A stretch of DNA of 13,846 nt from Methylococcaceae bacterium (lineage in GTDB: Bacteria > Pseudomonadota > Gammaproteobacteria > Methylococcales > Methylomonadaceae): positions 1-13,846 of the forward strand of contig CANNNN010000024.1 of the NCBI GenBank assembly GCA_947506075.1. The letters run 5' to 3'. The position numbers and the translations under genes are program-made. A model generated the notes under the pieces. The model searched no databases and was not told the DNA's origin. It worked only from the letters and a program-made list of their open reading frames with translations. Within the stretch, counting starts at the first letter, position 1, and every line of letters starts with the position of its first letter. This document shows, piece by piece, positions 7,280 to 13,846 of this stretch.

Positions 7280-8887
7280 ATGAACATGTCCTTACAATTT
7301 GAGTTCCCCTTGAGTTTAACGGCTGAACAGTTTATCGCCGAATTAAGCCGCGAGACTGATACGCAACTGGCTTCAACGCAGTCGTACAGCAAAACCTATT
7401 ACGATAGTTTTGACTGGCGCTTGTACTCAAACGACGTCAGTTGTGAATTTACCGTTCGACTACGCTCACGGCAAGCCGTTGACGGAGCTAACAAGCAAGC
7501 CATTAGCAAAGTTGAACGCCAGGCCGATTCAGCCTTAACATTAAGATCACTTAAATCGGGCCTGATGATCGCAGGCTCCGCGCTTAAAAAAGTTCCGTCT
7601 TTCGGCAAGGCCTTCGAACCCGGAATCATACGCGATAAGCTGACACCGCTGCTGGAAATGCGTGCCTTGTTGCCGGTTTGCAGACTGGATTACCAGCTTT
7701 ACCGTCTAAATATCGTCAATGAAGATCAAAAAACCATACTCCGACTGCTGGTCGAGGAATACGGATCATTCAATAACCGCGTATTGCTGCAACCGGTAAA
7801 GGGCTACGACAAAGCCGCCGAGCAGTTGGCCGAGCTATTGACCACATCATTGAACTTAACCGCCACTGACGCACCGGTTCTACTGAAAGCCTTGCAAGTC
7901 CAGGGTCGCCAGCCTAACGATTATTCATCAAAGCTGAATATCAATCTGGATCCCGCGATGCGCGCCGATATTGCTGGCAAGCTCATCTACAGTCATTTGC
8001 TTAAAGCCATCAAAGTCAATGAACAGGACACGATCACCGCTACAGACAGCGAGTTTTTACATGATTTCAGAGTTGCCATCAGAAGAACTCGAGCTGCCCT
8101 GAGCCAGATCAAACACATACTGCCCGATCAGATCAGCGCTTATTATGCCGACTTTTTTTCCTGGTTAGGGCAGGTCACCGGTCCGACCCGGGATCTGGAT
8201 GTTTATCTGTTAAGCTTTGAAGACTACAAAAACAGTTTGCCGGAATCAATCAGGGAAGATCTTGACCCCTTATATGATTTTTTACTGGTCAAACAGCAAA
8301 AAGCCCAGCAGGAATTGGCAAAAAAACTGCAATCAACCCGCTATCTGTCGACGCTGTCTGAATGGGAGCAGTATCTTAAAGAGCCGTCCTACAGCCAAGC
8401 GATGGGAAAAAATGCCCAGCTGACCATTAAAGCGTTGGCAGACCAGCGCATATGGAAATCATTCACCCGAGTGTTAGAGGAAGGCGAGGCCATTAATGAC
8501 CAATCACCGGCAGAAAGCCTGCATGACCTTAGAAAATCCTGTAAGAAGCTGCGCTATTTGATGGAATTTTTCCAAAGCCTTTATCCGGAGGATCAAATAA
8601 AACAGCTGATTAAATCCCTGAAAGGACTACAGGAGGTTTTGGGTGACTTTCAGGATTTTGCAGTTCAAGAGCACACTTTAAAAGTGTTCTCTGAAGAAAT
8701 GATAACGCTTAATGTTCCTGCCCATACCTTTTTAGCCATGGGTGCCTTGATTCAGGATCTTGATGCACACAGATCCAACGCCCGAAAGGACTTTGGATCA
8801 AAATTTGCGGAGTTTAAACAGGACCAAAACCAGTCTGCTTTCAAATTGCTGCTCGCCCCGACCAAGATCCGCAAAGATCAGCATTGA
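7280..8887 (+). CDS. CHAD-domain protein with degenerate CYTH-like N-terminus
   Basis: This 535-residue protein has no signal peptide and should be cytoplasmic. The C-terminal part (about 228-530) is a CHAD domain, an all-helical fold with conserved histidines and basic residues that binds polyphosphate. Its two hallmark repeats are visible: LHDFRVAIRRTRAAL (260-274, with H261, R264, R268, R269) and LHDLRKSCKKLRYLMEF (414-430, with H415, R418, K419, R425), plus TRDLDVYL (303-310). The first 190 residues resemble a CYTH (triphosphate tunnel) domain in places, such as SKTYYDSFDWRLY (37-49), but the usual ExExK motif is absent near the N-terminus, so enzymatic activity is doubtful. No good ribosome binding site precedes ATG 7280; ATG 7286 is an alternative. 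It is divergent from the pst operon, and the shared theme of phosphate and polyphosphate is suggestive. Confidence 0.85.
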   Translation: MNMSLQFEFPLSLTAEQFIAELSRETDTQLASTQSYSKTYYDSFDWRLYSNDVSCEFTVRLRSRQAVDGANKQAISKVERQADSALTLRSLKSGLMIAGSALKKVPSFGKAFEPGIIRDKLTPLLEMRALLPVCRLDYQLYRLNIVNEDQKTILRLLVEEYGSFNNRVLLQPVKGYDKAAEQLAELLTTSLNLTATDAPVLLKALQVQGRQPNDYSSKLNINLDPAMRADIAGKLIYSHLLKAIKVNEQDTITATDSEFLHDFRVAIRRTRAALSQIKHILPDQISAYYADFFSWLGQVTGPTRDLDVYLLSFEDYKNSLPESIREDLDPLYDFLLVKQQKAQQELAKKLQSTRYLSTLSEWEQYLKEPSYSQAMGKNAQLTIKALADQRIWKSFTRVLEEGEAINDQSPAESLHDLRKSCKKLRYLMEFFQSLYPEDQIKQLIKSLKGLQEVLGDFQDFAVQEHTLKVFSEEMITLNVPAHTFLAMGALIQDLDAHRSNARKDFGSKFAEFKQDQNQSAFKLLLAPTKIRKDQH

Positions 8888-9030
8888 GGCCGTAGAATAC
8901 ATCCAGCCGATATTATTGTATTATTAAAAAGTGGAACATCGCAGGGGCGAAGCCATTCATCCTGAGATGTCAGAATTTAACGCAAAAAAACCATCAAACT
9001 TCCACCCTGACTAAACTACAAAGGTTAAAC

Positions 9031-9336
9031 ATGATGAACAAATTCAAATTAATTATAGGCTTGCTCTTAGTAATGTTGATTGCCGGTTGTGCAGGCGGCC
9101 CTACCCATGAAAGTACCGGTGAATATATAGACGACATGACCCTGTCAACCAAAGTCAGAACCTCGCTCTTGGGTGACTCCAGGGTTAAGCTGATGCAAAT
9201 CACGGTTGAAACTTTTAAAGGCGTCGTGCAGCTAAGCGGCTTCGTGGACTCTGCCAGTTCCGCCGCTAGAGCAGTAGAGTTAGCAAGAACCGTTAAAGGC
9301 GTGAAGTCGGTTAATAACAGTTTGATTGTCAAGTAA
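9031..9336 (+). CDS. BON-domain lipoprotein
   Basis: This is a 101-residue exported lipoprotein. The signal peptide (1-19) ends in the lipobox LIAGC with Cys20 as the lipidated residue; Ala at +2 argues against Asp-type inner-membrane retention, so the outer membrane is likely. The remainder (about 35-101) is a single BON domain: DDMTLSTKVRTSLLGD, then ITVETFKGVVQLSGFVDS, then ARTVKGVKSVNNSLIV, the pattern seen in OsmY and YraP-type proteins. Those proteins support envelope integrity, probably by contacting phospholipid or other envelope parts. CAAAGG 6 nt ahead of ATG 9031 supports the start; ATG 9034 is also possible. It appears to be a stand-alone gene. Envelope stress maintenance is a family-level inference. 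Confidence 0.85.
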   Translation: MMNKFKLIIGLLLVMLIAGCAGGPTHESTGEYIDDMTLSTKVRTSLLGDSRVKLMQITVETFKGVVQLSGFVDSASSAARAVELARTVKGVKSVNNSLIVK

Positions 9337-9413
9337 TCGAACGACACAAACCACACGGACGTGGTCCTCACAAGAAGAGAGGCAGCGATTGCCGTTCTCG
9401 CAAAGCACCATGT

Positions 9414-9629
9414 TCAGGCTAATGCAAGCTCATGCTCATCTAAGGCAAGCCGGGTTATGGAGAGCTTGTTGGCTGCTTGACGCCGCTGACCCGCTGCATT
9501 TTGCGCATACAACAAGTCCAATATTTCAGCGCTCAACGCAAAGTCAAAGTTGACGCTCAGTTCGTCGAGTTCGGTATCGTATGCCGGTAAATCTTGCCGT
9601 GTTTTTGCTGTAACCCAATTGCTAACCAT
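9414..9629 (-). CDS. Small orphan protein under a Pho box
   Basis: I do not recognise this 71-residue protein. It has no signal peptide and no membrane segment. It is acidic in the middle (YDTELDELSVNFDF), and the second half looks helical with a basic patch (GQRRQAANK). AAAGGG lies 7 nt ahead of ATG 9629; an in-frame GTG 3 nt earlier is less likely because its spacing is too short. Codon choice resembles that of the neighbouring genes. The best argument that it is real is the three-half-site Pho box 55 nt upstream in the same orientation. A plus-strand frame overlaps it but has no comparable support. It may help phosphate-starvation adaptation, but no molecular role can be assigned. Confidence 0.65.
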   Translation of the reverse strand: MVSNWVTAKTRQDLPAYDTELDELSVNFDFALSAEILDLLYAQNAAGQRRQAANKLSITRLALDEHELALA

Positions 9630-9683
9630 CACTTTGCCCTTTTATTTTAATAATCAGGCTGATTATGCATCCCTATCATTAAA

Positions 9684-9716
9684 GTGTTATGACAGTTGTA
9701 AGACAGTAACATGACA
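9684..9716 (-). promoter_or_regulatory. Three-half-site Pho box
   Basis: On the minus strand three PhoB half-sites follow one another at exactly 11-bp spacing: TGTCATG (9716-9710), TGTCTTA (9705-9699) and TGTCATA (9694-9688), each with a 4-base tail (TTAC, CAAC, ACAC). The distance from the last tail to the ATG at 9629 (54 nt) is close to that in pstS (43 nt). A -10 is less clear: AATGAT (9680-9675) is at the right distance with 4 of 6 matches, while CATAAT (9667-9662) is a better match but farther away. The orientation points to the 71-residue orphan as the target. Confidence 0.8.
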
Positions 9717-9767
9717 ACAGCTGATTGCCGAGCAATAACTTCTCGCCAATAGACTGATTAATTGGGA

Positions 9768-9861
9768 AAAACGGATGCTTATGATAAACACAGCGCGCCC
9801 GAAAAAGAGCACACAGAATCTTATTTAATCATAAACATCTGCGTCATCAGCGTTCCGTTTT
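9768..9861. repeat. Dispersed-repeat element with inverted ends
   Basis: AAAACGGA (9768-9775) at one end pairs with TCCGTTTT (9854-9861) at the other, and the pairing continues imperfectly inward (GCT and ATGAT against ATCAGCG). The right end holds a perfect-period tandem pair of 9-mers, ATCTGCGTC (9837-9845) and ATCAGCGTT (9846-9854), related to the motifs at 264-281 and at 13449-13499. On the minus strand the element lies just after the lipoprotein stop and ends in GTTTTT, so it could also act as an end-of-transcript structure. Confidence 0.45.
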
Positions 9862-9875
9862 GGGCTGAGCAGCAA

Positions 9876-10334
9876 TCAGTTCTGCTGTTGTCTGGAAAAG
9901 TTAGGCCCTTTAGGAAGGACGTTCTGTTGCAGGCAATGATAAGCCGCATTTTCATACTTGATGACTAAAGACTGGGCATTTTTATGTTCGCCGATAAACT
10001 TTTCAGCTTCTTCTGCAGTCAGATCTTTCATCAAAAACTTGGCTATACACATGCAAGGCGTCGAGTAACGGTCTTTATCGGTTTGTGTATTGTCTGTATG
10101 CTTTAATTCTCTTTGCACACATTGACTGGCAAATTCATGCTCAAACTTGTGTTTTTGTATATCCGTCACCGGGGTATCATGGGAATGATCAAAGGGATTA
10201 TGCACGGCGTTAGCGGCTGTCGATTTTGCCTCCGGTTTCTGGTCATCATCCGAACAACCCGTAACGGATAGGGCGATAACCAGGGCGACCAACGCAGTAA
10301 ATGAGGGTTTTTTGGTAAAGGCAAGCATTTTCAT
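9876..10334 (-). CDS. Unrecognised lipoprotein with CxC motif
   Basis: This is a 152-residue putative lipoprotein of unknown function. The signal peptide has basic residues (TKKP), a hydrophobic core (about 11-22) and the lipobox VTGC with Cys27. The next residues are SDDD; Ser at +2 favours the outer membrane. After a low-complexity, His-containing linker, a compact C-terminal region (about 62-140) carries four cysteines: C72, C94, C96 (in TPCMCIAKFL) and C134. They could form two disulfides or bind a metal. DLTAEEAEKFI (104-114) is probably a helix. The start ATG 10334 lacks a clear ribosome binding site; ATG 10328 (the third codon) is an alternative. The gene is divergent from glnE, with 166 bp between them. 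A plus-strand open frame overlapping its 3' end has no support. Confidence 0.7.
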   Translation of the reverse strand: MKMLAFTKKPSFTALVALVIALSVTGCSDDDQKPEAKSTAANAVHNPFDHSHDTPVTDIQKHKFEHEFASQCVQRELKHTDNTQTDKDRYSTPCMCIAKFLMKDLTAEEAEKFIGEHKNAQSLVIKYENAAYHCLQQNVLPKGPNFSRQQQN

Positions 10335-10500
10335 AAGATTAAATCGTAGAAGGTTTAAGAATAACGTTACTTAAACTTTATCATTTTATCGAATAGTGTT
10401 CTACTGATCTTTGCCCCCCGTTATCAGGATGCTTACAGAGCGCTATACGTTGCCCACGTGTTTTCGTTATCATAACTCTTTTTATTGATGGTTTTCACCG

Positions 10501-13437
10501 ATGTCGCTTATTACTAATATCGAGTCCGATCTGGCAACTTTACCTGATCAGCTATCCGCAGCCGTCATCGCCTCTCTAAGCCACTGGTCTGAACGGGTAA
10601 CAGAGCTTAAGCTCTCTATCAATCACTCCCCTGAGTTTGACGCAGCCATCGCCAAGGTCTGGTGTTCCAGCCTGTTTATTGCCGAAAGCTGCACCCGCAA
10701 GCCTGAGTTGCTGGTCGATCTGGTCAACTCCGGCGATTTGTCGTCGGTGTACAGTAAAAACACTTACGCCCTTCGACTAGGCTCAGGGCAAGCCCTAAAA
10801 ACCACCGATAGACACGCCCTGAACTCAATCGAAAGCGCTGCCCTGAGCGGAGCCGAAGGGGCGGCCGGGTTAATGACCTACTTACGCGAATTCCGGCGCA
10901 GGGAAATGGTCAGAATAGCTTGGCGGGATCTGGCCGGCTGGGCCGAATTAGCCGAAACATTGACTGATTTATCGCACCTGGCCGATGCCAGCATACAGTA
11001 TGCGCTGGATTTTCTGTATCAGGAGGCCTGCGCACTGCGCGGCACGCCGTTATTAGCCGACGGCTCACCTCAACAGATCGTGGTGCTGGGCATGGGCAAG
11101 TTGGGCGCCTATGAATTAAATTATTCTTCCGATATTGACCTGATTTTTGCCTACGCAGAAGATGGTGTGTTGCAAGATAGAAAAGAAACGACGTATGGCG
11201 AGTTTTTTACCAGGCTGTGCCGAAACCTGATCAAGGTTCTGGATGAGATCACCGTAGACGGCTTCGTATTCCGCACCGATATACGTTTAAGGCCTTATGG
11301 CGATAGCGGCCCTATCATCATGACCTTTGACGGCATGGAGAACTATTACCAGACTCAGGCTAGGGAATGGGAGCGCTATGCGATGATCAAGGTGCGCCAG
11401 GTCGCCGGCGACTTTAAAACCGGCGCACAACTGATGGACATGTTCCGGCCTTTTGTGTACCGCCGCTATCTCGATTACGGCGCGTTTGAAGAATTACGCT
11501 CGCTAAAGGCGCAGATCACTCAGGAATTGCGGCGCAAAGACCGCCTGGACAATATCAAGCTCGGACCGGGCGGCATACGCGAGTGCGAGTTTATCGGTCA
11601 GGCCTTTCAGCTGATACGCGGTGGCAATGATAAAGCCCTGCAAATCCGTCCCATACTGGAGGTTTTGCAACTGCTTGGCGATCGGGGCTTACTGACATTA
11701 AAGGATGCCGAGCAATTAAAACAGTCGTATCGCTTTTTGCGCCGAGTAGAAAACCATATTCAGCAATATCAGGACCAGCAAACCCACGACTTACCGATAG
11801 ATCCAAATGTGCAACTGATATTGGCGTATTCACTGGATTATCCGGACTGGCTTAGCTTTAAACAGGAACTGGACAAAATAAGAGCTCAGGTACACGAGGT
11901 CTTTGACCAGGTTTTTTCATTATCTAAACAGGATACTTCGACAACTGCAGCACTCGCTGAAAAAATCTGGGGTTGTGTCGCAGATGACGCCGAACTGGCG
12001 GATGATTTACGCGCATGCGGCATTCAGGATAACATCACCGTACTTGCCGCAATAAAAGACTTTAAAAACTGCGCAGCCGTCAGGCGTTTAACAAGCAAAG
12101 GCGCCGGAGTGCTGGACCGCTTAATGCCGCAACTGCTTGAGGCTATGCTGCAGGTATCTAACCCGGACGAAACCCTGCTGCGGATACTTGGTTTGTTTGA
12201 GGCGGTCGCAGGCCGGAATGTCTATTTATCGCTATTGTCTGAAAACCCCGGAGCCTTGTCTCAATTGATCAAATTGTCCTCGGCCAGTCCGTGGATTTGC
12301 GCTTATTTATCCTTGTACCCGGTCTTATTTGATGACTTGCTGGATACACGCTCGCTGTACGAACCGCTGAAAAAATCCGATCTTGACCAACAACTTAAGG
12401 GCTTGCTGGAGCAGATTGAGGTACAGGATCTTGAACAGCTGATGGTGGTGCTGCGCCAGTTTAAACACAGCAATATGTTGAGAGTGGCAGCCGCCGATAT
12501 TATGGGCGTGATTCCGCTAATGGTGGTCAGCGATTATCTGACCTACATCGCCGAAAGCATAGTGACCCATGTAGTCGATCGCGCCTGGCTGATATTGACC
12601 GACAAGCATGGACTGCCGCCCGGCACCGCTGAAGCTGCGACAGGCTTTGCTGTGCTTGGCTTTGGCAAGCTGGGCGGCATAGAGCTGGGTTATGGTTCAG
12701 ACCTGGACCTGGTGTTTTTATATGACTGCAAGGATGGCAATGCACTGACCGATGGTGATAAACCCATTTCCTGCGCCCAGTTTTACGGTCGCTTGGGACA
12801 GAAAGTTCGGCATATACTCGATACCAAGATGTTGTCCGGCGTACTCTACGAAGTGGATATGCGTCTACGGCCAAATGGCGACTCCGGCTTGCTGGTCAGT
12901 CATATAGCCGCGTATGAAGATTACCTGAAAAATCAGGCCTGGACCTGGGAGCTGCAAGCCTTGGTCAGAGGCCGATTTATTGCCGGTGATCCTGGTCTTA
13001 AAGCACGTTATGAAGCTATTCGCAGCCGGATTTTGTGCTTGCCCCGGGACACCGAAGCCTTAAAAAAGGAAGTTCGCGAGATGCGCGAAAAAATGCGTGA
13101 AGCCATGGCCAACAAAGATATAGCCCAGTTTGACCTAAAACAAAGTAAAGGCGGTATTGCTGATATTGAGTTTATAGTACAATTTGGCGTTTTGAATCAA
13201 GCAGCCCTTAATGCAGCGCTAACGATCTACACCGATAATGTAAGGCTGCTTGATGGATTACAACAGCAGGGGTTTATGACCAAATCCGATGCGGAATTAT
13301 TAAAAGCCGCTTACTGTACTTATCGTGATGCCGGTCATAAACGGGTTTTACAGGGGAATAAACCGGTTATAGCCGAGGCCGAAGTCGCCAAAATCAGCGC
13401 TGAAGTTGAACAGATTTGGCATGACTATATGGACTAA
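10501..13437 (+). CDS. glnE: GlnE, glutamine synthetase adenylyltransferase/deadenylylase
   Basis: GlnE adds AMP to, and removes it from, a tyrosine of glutamine synthetase in response to PII and glutamine. The 978-residue protein (E. coli: 946) has both nucleotidyltransferase domains intact. The N-terminal deadenylylase domain shows GMGKLG (197-202), SSDIDLIF (209-216) and TDIRLRPYGDSG (259-270). The C-terminal adenylyltransferase domain shows GFGKLGG (720-726), GSDLDLVF (732-739) and VDMRLRPNGDSG (785-796). The linking region contains the usual IKLGPGGIRECEF and RLTSKGAGVLDRLMPQLLE. Residues 90-121 are unusual: four eight-residue units each starting with Ala-Leu, encoded by a palindrome-flanked repeat just ahead of the conserved LREFRRREMVRIAWRDL. 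The ribosome binding site is weak. ilvE follows 127 nt later, as in Pseudomonas. Confidence 0.97.
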   Translation: MSLITNIESDLATLPDQLSAAVIASLSHWSERVTELKLSINHSPEFDAAIAKVWCSSLFIAESCTRKPELLVDLVNSGDLSSVYSKNTYALRLGSGQALKTTDRHALNSIESAALSGAEGAAGLMTYLREFRRREMVRIAWRDLAGWAELAETLTDLSHLADASIQYALDFLYQEACALRGTPLLADGSPQQIVVLGMGKLGAYELNYSSDIDLIFAYAEDGVLQDRKETTYGEFFTRLCRNLIKVLDEITVDGFVFRTDIRLRPYGDSGPIIMTFDGMENYYQTQAREWERYAMIKVRQVAGDFKTGAQLMDMFRPFVYRRYLDYGAFEELRSLKAQITQELRRKDRLDNIKLGPGGIRECEFIGQAFQLIRGGNDKALQIRPILEVLQLLGDRGLLTLKDAEQLKQSYRFLRRVENHIQQYQDQQTHDLPIDPNVQLILAYSLDYPDWLSFKQELDKIRAQVHEVFDQVFSLSKQDTSTTAALAEKIWGCVADDAELADDLRACGIQDNITVLAAIKDFKNCAAVRRLTSKGAGVLDRLMPQLLEAMLQVSNPDETLLRILGLFEAVAGRNVYLSLLSENPGALSQLIKLSSASPWICAYLSLYPVLFDDLLDTRSLYEPLKKSDLDQQLKGLLEQIEVQDLEQLMVVLRQFKHSNMLRVAAADIMGVIPLMVVSDYLTYIAESIVTHVVDRAWLILTDKHGLPPGTAEAATGFAVLGFGKLGGIELGYGSDLDLVFLYDCKDGNALTDGDKPISCAQFYGRLGQKVRHILDTKMLSGVLYEVDMRLRPNGDSGLLVSHIAAYEDYLKNQAWTWELQALVRGRFIAGDPGLKARYEAIRSRILCLPRDTEALKKEVREMREKMREAMANKDIAQFDLKQSKGGIADIEFIVQFGVLNQAALNAALTIYTDNVRLLDGLQQQGFMTKSDAELLKAAYCTYRDAGHKRVLQGNKPVIAEAEVAKISAEVEQIWHDYMD
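10768..10863. repeat. Palindrome-flanked 4 x 24-bp repeat inside glnE
   Basis: Four consecutive 24-bp units begin at 10768, 10792, 10816 and 10840, each opening with GCCCT. Units 3 and 4 agree at about 16 of the first 23 positions; units 1 and 2 are more diverged. The outer segments 10769-10790 and 10839-10860 are inverted copies of each other with 19 of 22 positions matching, the core being CCCTGAGC and CGAAGGG. The unit length is a multiple of three, so the glnE frame stays open and encodes residues 90-121 (ALRLGSGQ, ALKTTDRH, ALNSIESA, ALSGAEGA). The outer arms look like dispersed REP-type sequences that I recall from intergenic DNA of other Proteobacteria. Confidence 0.6.
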
Positions 13438-13448
13438 GGGAAACAGAT

Positions 13449-13499
13449 AACACTGATGGGAAGGATGCACGCTGCTTTGATTTTACTTTTATCAGTGTT
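13449..13499. repeat. Inverted repeat between glnE and ilvE
   Basis: AACACTGAT (13449-13457) is the exact reverse complement of ATCAGTGTT (13491-13499), with a 33-nt spacer. The loop is too long and the T-run is missing for a Rho-independent terminator. The arm fits the motif ATCNGYGTY seen at 264-281 and 9837-9854, so I treat it as a short member of the same dispersed intergenic family. Confidence 0.5.
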
Positions 13500-13533
13500 T
13501 GTCAGTCAAAATCCTTGTTCTATGTGCCCTTAA

Positions 13534-13556
13534 TATAATTAATCTTAATATTGGAG
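13534..13556 (+). promoter_or_regulatory. Candidate -10 and ribosome binding site of ilvE
   Basis: A perfect TATAAT lies at 13534-13539, but no good -35 is found 16-18 bp upstream. GGAG (13553-13556) sits 8 nt ahead of the ATG at 13565 and is a convincing ribosome binding site. If this promoter is used, the leader is only about 20 nt. ilvE may instead be read from glnE. Confidence 0.4.
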
Positions 13557-13564
13557 AATAAACG

Positions 13565-13846
13565 ATGACAATGGACGATAGAGACGGCGTGATTTGGCTG
13601 GATGGGGAATGGGTTGAGTGGCGCGAGGCTAAAGTCCATGTGTTGACACACACCCTGCATTATGGCCTCGGCGTGTTTGAAGGCATCAGGGCTTATCACG
13701 CGGAACAAGGCACGGCGATTTTCAGGATGCAGGAACATACCGATCGCTTGTTCCGTTCGGCGCATATCATGAACATGCTTATGCCCTACGGCAAAGACGA
13801 GCTTAACCAGGCGCATCGCGATGCGGTGGGGAAGAATAATCTGGAC
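13565..13846 (+). CDS. ilvE: IlvE, branched-chain amino acid aminotransferase (partial, 5' end)
   Basis: This pyridoxal-phosphate enzyme of fold type IV performs the last step of leucine, isoleucine and valine synthesis. Only the first 94 residues are present because the window ends; the whole protein is usually about 305 residues. The N-terminal signature is clear: GVIWLDGEWVEWREAKVHV, then THTLHYGLGVFEGIRAY and IFRMQEHTDRLFRSAHIM. The arginine in FEGIRAY and the HTLHYG segment are typical of class IV aminotransferases of the IlvE type rather than D-amino acid transferases. The catalytic lysine lies beyond the window. The start is well supported by GGAG 8 nt upstream. Following glnE directly is the same arrangement as in Pseudomonas. 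Confidence 0.93.
   Translation, partial: MTMDDRDGVIWLDGEWVEWREAKVHVLTHTLHYGLGVFEGIRAYHAEQGTAIFRMQEHTDRLFRSAHIMNMLMPYGKDELNQAHRDAVGKNNLD

Noticed and set aside
8940..8970. GC-rich patch after the CHAD gene resembling half of a dispersed GGGGCGAA-type repeat
   Set aside because: Only one half is present and no inverted partner is found nearby, so it cannot be supported.
9350..9365. ACCAC/GTGGT hairpin between the BON gene and the orphan as a terminator
   Set aside because: Only a 5-bp stem and no adequate T-run on either strand.
9326..9553. 75-residue plus-strand frame after the BON gene
   Set aside because: It overlaps the BON stop and lies antisense to the orphan, which has a Pho box and a ribosome binding site; this frame has neither.
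9762..9968. 68-residue plus-strand frame overlapping the lipoprotein 3' end
   Set aside because: It starts with TTG inside the dispersed repeat and runs antisense to the lipoprotein; no supporting signals.
10900..13437. Possible split or frameshift in glnE because of its extra length
   Set aside because: The frame is open throughout, both catalytic domains are complete and in order, and the extra length is concentrated at residues 90-121.

Overview
The window reads as chromosomal DNA of a gammaproteobacterium. The long forms of PstA and PstC, a glnE-ilvE gene pair as in Pseudomonas, Pho boxes of the PhoB type and the general protein style fit a methanotroph-like lineage (Methylococcales). 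That placement is an inference from protein character, not from a marker gene. Nothing indicates phage, plasmid or a complete insertion sequence.

Layout. 1-410 has no convincing gene but holds a perfect 14-bp inverted repeat and a fragment of a dispersed intergenic repeat. 411-7057 (minus strand) is the high-affinity phosphate uptake operon, in transcription order pstS, pstC, pstA, pstB, phoU. A two-half-site Pho box lies ahead of pstS, and a strong bidirectional terminator sits between pstS and pstC. 7280-8887 (plus) is a divergent CHAD-domain protein with a degenerate CYTH-like N-terminus. 9031-9336 (plus) is a small BON-domain lipoprotein. 9414-9629 (minus) is a 71-residue orphan preceded by a three-half-site Pho box. 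9876-10334 (minus) is an unrecognised cysteine-containing lipoprotein. 10501-13437 (plus) is glnE, and 13565 to the window end (plus) is the start of ilvE.

How the genes work together. PstS captures periplasmic phosphate, PstC and PstA form the channel, PstB powers it, and PhoU couples transport to PhoR/PhoB signalling; phoB and phoR are not in this window. CHAD domains are known polyphosphate binders, so the divergent CHAD gene is a plausible functional neighbour. The second Pho box at 9684-9716 extends the likely PhoB regulon to an undescribed small protein. The right-hand third concerns nitrogen: GlnE modifies glutamine synthetase and IlvE makes branched-chain amino acids.

Most worth a second look: (1) the triple Pho half-site array ahead of the 71-residue orphan; (2) an in-frame, palindrome-flanked stretch of four 24-bp units inside glnE; (3) a 9-bp ATCNGYGTY motif family recurring in three intergenic gaps; (4) large non-standard periplasmic domains in PstC (propeller-like) and PstA (coiled coil).
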